The notes under the pieces are model-generated. The model searched no databases, had not been told where the DNA came from, and saw only the letters and a list, made by a program, of their open reading frames with translations. Below, one piece after another: positions 50,961-58,696 of a stretch of DNA of 64,000 nt. The stretch's first letter is position 1. Each line of letters begins with the position of its first letter. The translations under genes were made by a program, and so were the position numbers. Origin of the DNA: Fibrobacter sp. UWB4 (GTDB taxonomy: Bacteria > Fibrobacterota > Fibrobacteria > Fibrobacterales > Fibrobacteraceae); the NCBI RefSeq assembly GCF_002210345.1, contig NZ_MWQI01000001.1:558001-622000 (forward strand). The letters run 5' to 3'.

Positions 50961-51707
50961 ATGAAAAATGGCGTGTTTTTGCTTGCTTTTTGGTGTGTAT
51001 TGTTTACTGCTTGTTCCGAAGATTCTCCTACAGAAGTTGTAAATCCTGTGGTTGAATTTACTTTGGGCTCTATGACGGATAGTCGTGATGGTCAAACTTA
51101 TAAGACTGTGACTATTGGTTCCCAAACGTGGATGGCCGAAAATTTAAATTTTGCCTACACGGGAGTGGCTTTTTATAATGGTGCGTATGCATCTGATTCC
51201 ACAAGTTGGTGCTATTATAACGCAAAAAGCAATTGCGATATTTATGGCCGCTTATACACTTGGTCTGTAGCAATGGATAGTGCCGGGATTGTTTCTCAGA
51301 AAAATGGCGCTGTAGCTTGTGGAGTTGGATCAATGTGTAAGCCAAACAGTCCTCATCGAGGTATTTGCCCCGAAGGGTGGCATGTTCCAACGCAGTCCGA
51401 ATTTGATGCTTTGTATAAAATGATTGGTGGTAAAAGTACTGCTGGTACAAAGCTAAAATCAATTAGTGGATGGGATGAAGAAAAAAATGGAATAGATGCG
51501 TTTGGCTTTGGTCTTTTGCCAGCGGGGTTCCGTTATGATGGTGGACAATATATGGGACTAGGAGAAAATGGTAGTTTATGGTCGGCTTCTGAATATGGAG
51601 CTAATGCCGCTATAATCCAGCTTTTTTCTGGTGGAGAATCTTTAGATTCTGGTATGAGTAGTAAATCTGAGGGTTCCAGCCTTCGTTGCGTCAAAGACAA
51701 CGAATAA
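50961..51707 (+). CDS. FISUMP-domain lipoprotein
   Basis: 248 residues with lipobox FTAC (Cys18). After a short spacer comes one FISUMP domain: DSRDGQTYKTVTIGSQTWMAENLNF, CDIYGRLYTWSVAM, GICPEGWHVPTQSEF, FGLLPAGFRYDGG and a terminal SLRCVKD. Compared with the 21022 copy the domain is full-length, including the central GICPEGWHVP block. The gene is more A+T-rich than its neighbours. Outer-membrane or surface location likely; function unknown. AGAGG precedes the ATG region. Confidence 0.9.
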   Translation: MKNGVFLLAFWCVLFTACSEDSPTEVVNPVVEFTLGSMTDSRDGQTYKTVTIGSQTWMAENLNFAYTGVAFYNGAYASDSTSWCYYNAKSNCDIYGRLYTWSVAMDSAGIVSQKNGAVACGVGSMCKPNSPHRGICPEGWHVPTQSEFDALYKMIGGKSTAGTKLKSISGWDEEKNGIDAFGFGLLPAGFRYDGGQYMGLGENGSLWSASEYGANAAIIQLFSGGESLDSGMSSKSEGSSLRCVKDNE

Positions 51708-51746
51708 GACGAATTTAGCAATGAATCGTTGCTTCAAATGAATTAA

Positions 51747-51776
51747 AAATCCTGACCTTATGGTCGGGATTTTTTA
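51747..51776 (+). terminator. Terminator of the FISUMP gene
   Basis: AATCCTGACC-TTAT-GGTCGGGATT followed by TTTTAG. Confidence 0.8.
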
Positions 51777-51797
51777 GTAACTGCGCCGAGGCGAATG

Positions 51798-51821
51798 CAA
51801 AAAAGCACCCCGCAGGGTGCT
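51798..51821 (-). terminator. Terminator of typA
   Basis: Minus strand AGCACCC-TGCG-GGGTGCT (51804-51821) followed by TTTTTTGC. Confidence 0.75.
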
Positions 51822-51847
51822 TCTTTAAGTTTTGCGCGAAACGCGAA

Positions 51848-53683
51848 TTAATCGTCGTCTTCAGCCGGCTTCTTGGACATCTGCTTACGCTTGATCGGGT
51901 CGAGCTCGGTCTTGCGGATGCGGAGCACTTCCGGAGTGACTTCGATGCATTCGTCTTCGTTGATGAAGGTCACGCATTCTTCCAAAGTCATGCGGCGGTA
52001 CGGCGTGAGCTGGATCATGTCGTCAGCGGACTTCGAACGCATGTTGGTGAGGTGCTTGCCCTTCGTGACGTTCACGGTGATATCGACGTCGCGGTTGTGT
52101 TCACCCACAATCATGCCCGGATAAACTTCGGCACCCGGACCGATGATGAGGTAGCCACGATCTTCCAAGTTAGAGAGAGCATAGCTTGCAGCTTCGCCCG
52201 GTTCCTTGGCGATGAGCACACCGTTGATACGAGACGGAATTTCTCCCTTGTACGGCTGGTATTCCTTGAAGAAGGACTGCGTCACAGCGTAACCCTTGGA
52301 AAGGGAGAGGAGCTTCGGACGGATACCGATAAGGCCACGGGAGGGAACGATAAATTCGAGAGAAACGCGGTCGTTTTCGTCGGTGGTCATGTTGACCATT
52401 TCGCCCTTGCGCTGCTGGATTTCCTGGATGCAGGCGCCGCTGAATTCGTTCGGAACTTCGACCTTGAAGTCTTCGACCGGTTCCAAAAGCTTGCCGCTTT
52501 CGTCTTTCTGGAAAATGACCTGCGGAGAACCGATGGTGAATTCATAAAGTTCACGGCGCATGTTTTCGACGAGAATCGTGAGGTGCAAAATGCCACGGCC
52601 AGAAACCTTGAATGTAGATGCGCCTTCTGCCTTTTCGACGAGGAGGGCCGGGTCTGCCATGTGGGCGCGTTCCAAGCGTTCCTGGAGCTGGTTACCCGTC
52701 ATGAACTTTCCACCGTATTTGCCGGCGAGCGGCGAAGTGTTCACGGTGAAGAGCATGGAGATTGTTGGCGGGTCAATGTGAATACGCGGCAAGTGAACTG
52801 GATTGTTCGTAGAAGAAAGCGTATCACCGATATCGAAGTAGTCAAGACCTGCGATGAGGATGATTTCGCCCGGACCAGCTTCTTCGATCGGCTTCGGGGT
52901 GAGGCCTTCGTAGCGGAGGAGCTTTTGCGGACGGACGTTCTTGACGGTTCCGTCGGGGAATGCCTGAGCGTAGGTCTGGTTCGGCTTGAATACGCCCTGC
53001 TGCACGCGACCCACAGCCAAACGGCCGAGGAAGCTGGAGTATTCGAGGGATGCGATCTGGAGGAGCGGTTCGCCGTTCGGATCGCCCTTCGGAGCCGGGA
53101 TGCGTTCGATGATCTTGTCCATCAAGATGCTGAAGTCGCCATCCGGGTCTTCAAGTTCGGCGCGGCAAATGCCCTTACGGCCACTGCCAAAAACTCTGTC
53201 GAAATCGAGCTGTTCTTCGGTAGCATCGAGTTCGCAGAACAAGTCAAAGACCTTGTCCAAGGCGAGGAGCGGGTTACAACCGTCACGGTCGATCTTGTTC
53301 ACGACGATGATCGGGGTAAGGCCGAGTTCCAAAGCCTTCTTCGTCACGAAGCGGGTCTGGGCCATGGGGCCTTCGAATGCGTCAACGACCAGAAGAACGC
53401 CATCGACTGTACCCAAAACGCGTTCCACCTGGCCACCGAAGTCGGCGTGCCCCGGGGTATCGACGATGTTCACGCGGTATCCCTTGTACATCACGCTCGT
53501 GTTTTTGGAGAGGATGGTAATGCCGCGTTCGCGTTCAAGGTTGTCGGAGTCCATCACGCGGTCCACGATTTCTTCACCTTCATGGAAGGTTCCGCACTGT
53601 TTGAGGAGCTGGTTCACCAGGGTAGTTTTACCGTGGTCAACGTGGGCGATGATGGCAACGTTTCTGATTTTTGATTGATCCAT
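51848..53683 (-). CDS. typA: Translational GTPase TypA/BipA
   Basis: 611 residues. GTPase domain with AHVDHGKT (13-20), [10 protein letters not shown] and NKIDRDG, then EF-G-like domains II, III and V and the TypA-specific C-terminal domain ([17 protein letters not shown] region and the [16 protein letters not shown] motif). It binds ribosomes and helps 50S assembly and stress or cold adaptation. Full-length. It diverges from ruvX. Confidence 0.96.
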   Translation of the reverse strand: MDQSKIRNVAIIAHVDHGKTTLVNQLLKQCGTFHEGEEIVDRVMDSDNLERERGITILSKNTSVMYKGYRVNIVDTPGHADFGGQVERVLGTVDGVLLVVDAFEGPMAQTRFVTKKALELGLTPIIVVNKIDRDGCNPLLALDKVFDLFCELDATEEQLDFDRVFGSGRKGICRAELEDPDGDFSILMDKIIERIPAPKGDPNGEPLLQIASLEYSSFLGRLAVGRVQQGVFKPNQTYAQAFPDGTVKNVRPQKLLRYEGLTPKPIEEAGPGEIILIAGLDYFDIGDTLSSTNNPVHLPRIHIDPPTISMLFTVNTSPLAGKYGGKFMTGNQLQERLERAHMADPALLVEKAEGASTFKVSGRGILHLTILVENMRRELYEFTIGSPQVIFQKDESGKLLEPVEDFKVEVPNEFSGACIQEIQQRKGEMVNMTTDENDRVSLEFIVPSRGLIGIRPKLLSLSKGYAVTQSFFKEYQPYKGEIPSRINGVLIAKEPGEAASYALSNLEDRGYLIIGPGAEVYPGMIVGEHNRDVDITVNVTKGKHLTNMRSKSADDMIQLTPYRRMTLEECVTFINEDECIEVTPEVLRIRKTELDPIKRKQMSKKPAEDDD

Positions 53684-53775
53684 ATTTTACCGTTTGGCTT
53701 TAATTTTCGGCGCAAAGATAGAAAAGTAAGTGAATTTTTGCAATATTTGACGTTTCGTATTCTATATTTAGGGGC

Positions 53776-54189
53776 GTGAATTATTTGGCTTTGGATTACG
53801 GAGAGCATCGTGTCGGGGTCGCTTTTGGCGATTCCGAACTCAAGATGGCGTTTTCGCGCGAGACGATTGACCAGAAGACGACGAACCTGTTCGAACGTCT
53901 GGACCAACTCGTGCGCCTCAACAAGATTGACGAATTTGTCGTCGGGATGCCTTACCACCCGGATGGCCGCAAGGATGGCAAGAACGTGGTGGTGGAGGCC
54001 TTTATCAAGGATTTGGCGTTGCGATTCCCGGGAATGAAAATCCATACGCAGGATGAATCGTACTCCAGCGTTCAGGCGCAGGAGTTCACCTCGTACATGA
54101 GCAAAAAGAAAAAGCAGAAGAACAAGGCCATTATCGACCGCACCGCCGCCGCTATAATATTGCAACGATGGTTTGATGAGAACCCCTAA
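53776..54189 (+). CDS. ruvX: RuvX/YqgF Holliday-junction-resolvase-like protein (pre-16S rRNA nuclease)
   Basis: 137 residues, RNase H-like fold. YLALDYGEHRVGVAFGD carries the first catalytic Asp, the second motif is FVVGMPYHPDG, DESYSSVQAQ supplies an acidic residue, and IIDRTAAAIILQRWF is the family ending. In E. coli YqgF matures 16S rRNA 5' ends. GTG start; TATATT (53763-53768) ends 7 nt upstream. Confidence 0.9.
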   Translation: MNYLALDYGEHRVGVAFGDSELKMAFSRETIDQKTTNLFERLDQLVRLNKIDEFVVGMPYHPDGRKDGKNVVVEAFIKDLALRFPGMKIHTQDESYSSVQAQEFTSYMSKKKKQKNKAIIDRTAAAIILQRWFDENP

Positions 54190-54204
54190 CCACTTCGCTT
54201 TTTC

Positions 54205-54238
54205 GTCATTCTGAGCGTAGCGAAGAATCCAGTTAAGT
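54205..54238 (+). repeat. Type-A repeat arm
   Basis: GTCATTCTGAGCGTAGCGAA onward with the GAATCCAGTTAAGT core. It overlaps the place where a -35 element for the next gene would lie. Confidence 0.75.
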
Positions 54239-54260
54239 TACTTTTTACTATATTTTAATC

Positions 54261-54719
54261 ATGGCTAAAGAAATCGATAATTTTGATGATGAAGAAATGG
54301 ACGAAGCCAACGGTGCGATGCTCGATGCATTGAACGCCGAAGAAAACTTTGTTCCGCAAGTCCGTGACTACAGCGACCGCCGCATCCTGATCTGGGAAGA
54401 AGACGATGTCCGCCGTGAAGCCTGCCTCGAAGTCCTTTCGGACTTGCTCGTGGGCGCCTACTTCAAGGCTGTGAAGACCGAAGAAGAAGCTCTCCAGCAG
54501 CTCGAAGAAGACGACTGGGATACGTTCGTCGTGGACTTCTACACCGAAGGCGTTTCCGTCAGCGATTTCATCAAGCGTGTGAACAACTATCCGGGTTCTA
54601 TCCTCGTCGCCATCAACATGGGTCCGCTCACGCTCCCGGAAGAACGTGAACCGGCCAAGGCCGAAAACTTGCGCCGCCTGTTCGACATCGAACGCGCCAG
54701 CTCCCAGATCCACGCTTAA
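54261..54719 (+). CDS. Degenerate receiver-domain protein
   Basis: 152 residues. After an acidic N-terminal tail (1-35), RRILIWEEDDVRREACLEVLSDL has the acidic pair of a response-regulator receiver at the end of strand 1, and DTFVVDFYTEG offers the phospho-acceptor Asp position. The conserved Lys after strand 5 is missing (SILVAINMGPLT), so phosphotransfer in the usual way is doubtful. There is no output domain. TATATT (54249-54254) ends 6 nt before the ATG. No kinase is nearby. Confidence 0.7.
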   Translation: MAKEIDNFDDEEMDEANGAMLDALNAEENFVPQVRDYSDRRILIWEEDDVRREACLEVLSDLLVGAYFKAVKTEEEALQQLEEDDWDTFVVDFYTEGVSVSDFIKRVNNYPGSILVAINMGPLTLPEEREPAKAENLRRLFDIERASSQIHA

Positions 54720-54724
54720 GCATT

Positions 54725-54820
54725 GTCATGCCCACCGCTGAGCGGGCACCTCCTTCTTGTCCTGACGCTTCACTCTCGTCATCCTGACGCCGAAGGCGGA
54801 AGGACCCGCTAAAGTCTTGT
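54725..54820. repeat. Type-B and type-A repeat arms
   Basis: GTCATGCCCACCGCTGAGCGGGCACC (54725-54750) and a type-A arm GTCATCCTGACGCCGAAGGCGG with AGGACCC and AAAGTCTTG (54778-54820). First part of a 432-bp stretch (54720-55151) with no gene that I can support. Confidence 0.7.
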
Positions 54821-54829
54821 TAATTGCAA

Positions 54830-54862
54830 AAGGTCGCCCCAAAACGGGACGACCTTGTTATT
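54830..54862 (+). terminator. Terminator-like hairpin
   Basis: AAGGTCGCCC-CAAAAC-GGGACGACCTT with one bulge, followed by GTTATTTG. It probably ends the receiver-like transcript, though 110 nt after its stop codon. Confidence 0.55.
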
Positions 54863-54881
54863 TGTCATGCCGGACTCTCTC

Positions 54882-55140
54882 TCGTCATTCTGAGCGTAGC
54901 GAAGACAACTCAGAAGGCGAGTATGCCCCAAGGCGAAAATGCCTTAAGGCGAGAGATGCAAGATAGCTTGCTATCTTATATCCGAGCCGATAGCATGATG
55001 CGAAGCATCTATGCCGCAGTTGTGCTTGCACAAATATGGCTGAGCCGTTTAGCAAGACGCGAAGCGTCAATGTTGCGACCATGCTTGCATGGTCATAACC
55101 GAGCCAAAGAGTTGGGGCTTTGCCCCATCCAGTGACGATC
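54882..55140. repeat. Tandem short-hairpin island
   Basis: A type-A arm (54882-54912), three 16-bp direct units beginning AAGGCGA (54914, 54930, 54946), then three units of about 60 bp starting near 54960, 55020 and 55079. Each large unit begins with a hairpin centred on GCTTGC (AAGATAGC/GCTATCTT; TTGTGC/GCACAA; GACCATGC/GCATGGTC), has a GAGCC spacer, and ends with another hairpin (GATGC-GAA-GCATC; GACGC-GAA-GCGTC; GGGGC-TTT-GCCCC). An open frame across it (54824-55135) is a by-product of the repeats. Confidence 0.75.
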
Positions 55141-55151
55141 CGTTTTAATCG

Positions 55152-56399
55152 TTAATTCCCGCAGGCAGAAATCACGCCCGGCGTAGGTGCGTCCGTGCAC
55201 CAGGAATCCGGCTCATCGCGCTTGTTCCAGAGCCCGATGTTTAACTGCAAACTCTTTGGTGCTGTTGCCGAGGAGCTTCCAACGGGCAAGGGGGCGCTGT
55301 GGAGCGTATCGGCCTTGCCGTAGTACAGCGAGTCGAGAATATTCCCGTTGCATTGCAACACAAGTGATCCCGAGGATTTGCCAAATGCCGGCATCTTTTC
55401 GGTATGCATGTAGAATCCAGCGATGTCCGCTGATTCATGATCCCCCACGACAAGGACTTCGTTGGGTGGAAGCTCTAGAGTTGCTATTTCTGCGGCGCCG
55501 CTTGCGTTTGATGTTTTCCCTAAGGAACATTTGTCCAAAATGAGCGTGTCTGTGCTGCCATTGTAGAGTTCTACAAAATTGTATTGCGAGGAATCCTTTG
55601 CGTTTGTCCATACAAAGAATTCACTGACCACGATGTCGTTCTTGCCCGGAACGCGTTTCGTTGCAGGGAGCTTGAGCGATACATGCAAGTTTACTTCTTT
55701 TGCAAGTTCGATGGCTAGCGCGATTTTGCTACGCAGCGATTCTATCTGGAAACTTGGAATAGGCGAATTTTCATCGAGCGTGAACTTGTCGTTCAGGCTG
55801 AAGATCGGTTTCCCGCTTTCGTCTTGCATCGCTATTGTTATCTGATATTCGCGGTTAAGCTTGAGTTCGTCGCTTGTGAACGAGACGCTATCCGAATCAA
55901 ATATCATGGGGTAGGTGAAGGTCTCGTCTTTGCTTGTGAGAATCATTTCTCCTTTCTTGATTCCTGCCGGGTTTCCAAAGCCGATCGGAATTTTTACATA
56001 GACAAATCCGACGAGCGCATGCATCGGAATCTTTAAATTCACGGTTGCGCCGGCATCAATAGCGGTTGTGATATCGCCTTCCTGCATCAATGCCCCGTTT
56101 GCGTAAAGCTTTGCCTTAAAAGTCCAGTTCTCGCTTGGGAAAACATCGAGATTGAACGAATTGGTTTCGGCGGAATTTACGAAATGGAGTGTGTCTGGGC
56201 CAAAGCAGTCCAGCACGAGACTGTCGAGCAGCGGCGTTTCGGAGTAATCCAGGTTGAGTGCGACTTTTGCTGTTTCGCCAATCTGGATTGTATCGAGGGG
56301 CGATTCTGCACGGGAATCGCCGGAGCAATTCCACAGGGCAAGGGCTGTTAATGCTGTAGCCGCGCAGCGGCAGGCGTGTTTTCTGATCATAGGACTCAT
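55152..56399 (-). CDS. Lamin-tail-domain lipoprotein
   Basis: 415 residues. Signal sequence with a possible lipobox ending WNC (Cys25; unusual but Trp at -2 is also seen in Pal here). Residues 35-265 are beta-sandwich-like without recognised motifs. Residues about 270-385 fit a lamin-tail (LTD) domain: VVSEFFVWTN, YNFVELYNGSTDTLILD, LELPPNEVLVVGD and LQCNGNILDSLYYG. The end (WCTDAPTPGVISACGN) is typical of secreted LTD proteins. AGGAGG lies 4 nt before the ATG at 56399. Probably a surface or periplasmic binding protein; ligand unknown. Confidence 0.8.
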   Translation of the reverse strand: MSPMIRKHACRCAATALTALALWNCSGDSRAESPLDTIQIGETAKVALNLDYSETPLLDSLVLDCFGPDTLHFVNSAETNSFNLDVFPSENWTFKAKLYANGALMQEGDITTAIDAGATVNLKIPMHALVGFVYVKIPIGFGNPAGIKKGEMILTSKDETFTYPMIFDSDSVSFTSDELKLNREYQITIAMQDESGKPIFSLNDKFTLDENSPIPSFQIESLRSKIALAIELAKEVNLHVSLKLPATKRVPGKNDIVVSEFFVWTNAKDSSQYNFVELYNGSTDTLILDKCSLGKTSNASGAAEIATLELPPNEVLVVGDHESADIAGFYMHTEKMPAFGKSSGSLVLQCNGNILDSLYYGKADTLHSAPLPVGSSSATAPKSLQLNIGLWNKRDEPDSWCTDAPTPGVISACGN

Positions 56400-56510
56400 A
56401 TAACCTCCTGATTGTTTGGGTGGTCCTACTTACTTAACACGCACGAGCGGGCGTTTTATTCCCCCTGCTTTTATGTAAAATTAATTTGACAAAAACTTGT
56501 GGGAACGCTA

Positions 56511-56978
56511 TTACAAATGCAACTTGCTTTTCCCGTTTTCCACGCGGTTGCCCTGTAATTTCGCGGCGCATGATTTGTCCTGGCGCAGTATTTTCACGAG
56601 CGCACTTGGGCTAAGCCCGAATGCAGCCGCTGCGGCTTTCGTGTCGCCGTTCTTTGTAGCCATGATATCAAAAACATGGGCCACAAACAGCGGAAACAGC
56701 GGATTGCTCGGTTGAATGTGCCCGTTGCTTCCCGGGAATTTCATCTCGACCTCGGGAGGATCTTCGCGTACGTTCAGCGCAAGCGCCATTTGCATGCGGT
56801 GCAGCGCGTGAATCTTGTTCTCTTTTGCGCTCCTGCTTTCGGAAGACTTAATTTCTAAATTATATTGTTGTAACGAAAGATGAACGCCAGTATTGGTCTT
56901 GTTCCTGTGCTGACCGCCGGGGCCGCTGCCTTGATAGCCTTTCAGGGAACAGGCGCGTAAAAGTTCATCCAGATTCAT
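56511..56978 (-). CDS. Stand-alone GGQ-domain release-factor-like protein
   Basis: 155 residues from ATG 56978 (an ATG at 57002 is in frame but overlaps the divergent gene). The peptidyl-tRNA hydrolysis motif GSGPGGQHRNKT (near 18-29) and the following strands match release-factor domain 3, so it should act in the ribosomal peptidyl-transferase centre. There is no stop-codon recognition domain and no basic ArfB-type tail; instead the C-terminal 50 residues (GDTKAAAAAFGLSPSALVKIL) look like a helix-turn-helix. It may rescue stalled ribosomes, but the tail makes the mechanism unclear. Confidence 0.82.
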   Translation of the reverse strand: MNLDELLRACSLKGYQGSGPGGQHRNKTNTGVHLSLQQYNLEIKSSESRSAKENKIHALHRMQMALALNVREDPPEVEMKFPGSNGHIQPSNPLFPLFVAHVFDIMATKNGDTKAAAAAFGLSPSALVKILRQDKSCAAKLQGNRVENGKSKLHL

Positions 56979-56996
56979 TTTGAGGTAGGTATCGCG

Positions 56997-57716
56997 ATGC
57001 ATGTACTGAAAAATAAAATTGTTCTTGCGCTTTTGGTGGGCGCTTTTGCGTTAATGGCAGGTTGTGCGGGTTCTTCCAGCAACACTTCAAATGAACTGAC
57101 TGAAACGGCGGCAGTCCGTGATGCCAAGGTGAAGGCGCAAGAGTCCGATAAGCTTACCATGCTTGAAAACACGTTCACGCTTTTCAAGGAGTCGGTCAAG
57201 AACCATGCTCCGTCCGATGTCTTGCTTGATTTTTTGACGGATCCTTCGGAATCCTGGCTCGACGAACTTGAAAGCCATGCCAGATCTTACGATGCAGCTT
57301 CGATAGACACTTGCCAGTTCTATGAAGCTTATGCCATCGTGCTCTATAGGCTGTTCGAACGCGAACACCTCTGGACGGTACCAGATTACCGTATGCTCTA
57401 TTTGCTCCTTTACGAAAGCGAATTCCTGGATCTTGTGGACCGTGTAAACATGGGACCGTTTGAAATCAAGAATGATCGAGGAAGCGTCGGGCTTGCGTCT
57501 AGTCCGAAGGTCCCGATAATGCTTTTCAACTGGGACGACACCAAGTGGAAGCTGGACCTTATTGAAACTCTTCCATTAATCACTAAGGGTATTGAAGCGA
57601 CTGCTGCAAAGAAAAACTGGACAGGCGCAAAGCTTGCTCTTTATTGGCTCGACAAGAAATACCACTTGCAGTATTCACGCCTGGATGAATCGTTGTTCGA
57701 GCCGATTGGGTTCTAG
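56997..57716 (+). CDS. Lipoprotein, unknown function
   Basis: 239 residues with lipobox MAGC (Cys23). The mature part is acidic and helical, with aromatic-rich segments (YAIVLYRLFEREHLW, LLLYESEFLDLV). No domain I recognise. Its stop overlaps a possible GTG of the following exported protein, so both are probably co-expressed, upstream of the PorU-like gene. Confidence 0.78.
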   Translation: MHVLKNKIVLALLVGAFALMAGCAGSSSNTSNELTETAAVRDAKVKAQESDKLTMLENTFTLFKESVKNHAPSDVLLDFLTDPSESWLDELESHARSYDAASIDTCQFYEAYAIVLYRLFEREHLWTVPDYRMLYLLLYESEFLDLVDRVNMGPFEIKNDRGSVGLASSPKVPIMLFNWDDTKWKLDLIETLPLITKGIEATAAKKNWTGAKLALYWLDKKYHLQYSRLDESLFEPIGF

Positions 57717-57727
57717 TGGAGACTGCT

Positions 57728-58612
57728 ATGCGTAAGTTGCTTGCTGTCCTTGTCTTTTTCACGGTATGTGCAACATTCTCCTTTGCGGCCCCGGTGGCTT
57801 CCGCGAAAGCGAACGTGAACTCATCAACAAAAATCTACGGTGCTGTAGAAGCTAAGGAGGGCTTTGCTGGAGGGCGCCTTTTTGATGTCCTTGATTCTGT
57901 TGGCGGCTCTGGAACGTGGATGGAATGGGACGTGAACGGCGTCCGAGACCCTTCGGTGATGAAGGCTATAGACCCTCTTTTGAACTCTTCGAACAAGCCG
58001 AAGATGATCTGGGCCATTACAGAACGCGAAAAGCCTTTGCTTGCTGTGCTTTTGCCGAAGGGCGCAGGCGAGGTTATCGTGTTTTACGAGCTTGGCGCCT
58101 TTGATGCGAAACCGGTTCCGCTGAAACTCAACAAGGTCCTTACGCCTGATGTCGTGTTCAGGGATTACAGACAAATTTCTGAAAAAGAATTTGTGCACTT
58201 GGATCGTTCGAACTTGAAGATCCTGGTAACGGACAAGTTAATCCGCTTTACCTACGACAATCCGGACAAGACTCCACTTCGTTACGATCCCGATTTTGCA
58301 ACGAAAACGCTTGTTGACAAGCATGCCGAAGTGAATGATTATTTGGGTTTCTTAAGGTATGAATATTCGATGATGCTCCGCGCTTTTGTCCAGTCCACCC
58401 GCGGTATTTTTAACTGGCAACCGTGGCATTGGTATATGGACAAGTGGAACTCGAAATTCATGATTACGCCAAAGGAAATCGAGATGATCCTTTCCAAAGG
58501 CGTTCCTCCTGAATATATAACCGTCTTTAAGGCTAAGGCGTCGGGGGGAGAGATGGTCGAAATGCGCACGACGGGCAACGGATTTCTCGAAATGGTCATT
58601 ACAAGGCCATAA
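57728..58612 (+). CDS. Exported protein, unknown function
   Basis: 294 residues from ATG 57728, chosen because GGAG lies 6 nt upstream and it gives a clean signal peptide (MRKLLAVLVFFTVCATFSFAAP); a GTG at 57716 is also in frame. The mature chain is mixed alpha/beta with an amphipathic C-terminal half (WQPWHWYMDKWNSKF). No recognised motif. Paired with the preceding lipoprotein (11-nt gap). Confidence 0.78.
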   Translation: MRKLLAVLVFFTVCATFSFAAPVASAKANVNSSTKIYGAVEAKEGFAGGRLFDVLDSVGGSGTWMEWDVNGVRDPSVMKAIDPLLNSSNKPKMIWAITEREKPLLAVLLPKGAGEVIVFYELGAFDAKPVPLKLNKVLTPDVVFRDYRQISEKEFVHLDRSNLKILVTDKLIRFTYDNPDKTPLRYDPDFATKTLVDKHAEVNDYLGFLRYEYSMMLRAFVQSTRGIFNWQPWHWYMDKWNSKFMITPKEIEMILSKGVPPEYITVFKAKASGGEMVEMRTTGNGFLEMVITRP

Positions 58613-58696
58613 TTTTAGCTTTTAACAGTTCTTACCCTTTGCCGTTCTCGCCACCGGCGGGAAATTCTATTTTCTTTTTTTACTATTTTAGAATTT

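Noticed and set aside
52052-53674. A 540-codon open frame antisense to typA
   Set aside because: It mirrors the codon structure of typA; its sequence has no domain and typA is full-length and certain on the other strand.
54914-54961. A CRISPR array
   Set aside because: The unit is 16 bp with no spacers of regular length and no cas genes nearby.
54824-55135. A 103-residue open frame between the receiver-like gene and the lamin-tail lipoprotein gene
   Set aside because: It runs across type-A arms and tandem hairpins; the amino-acid pattern is a read-through of repeat DNA, with no ribosome binding site.
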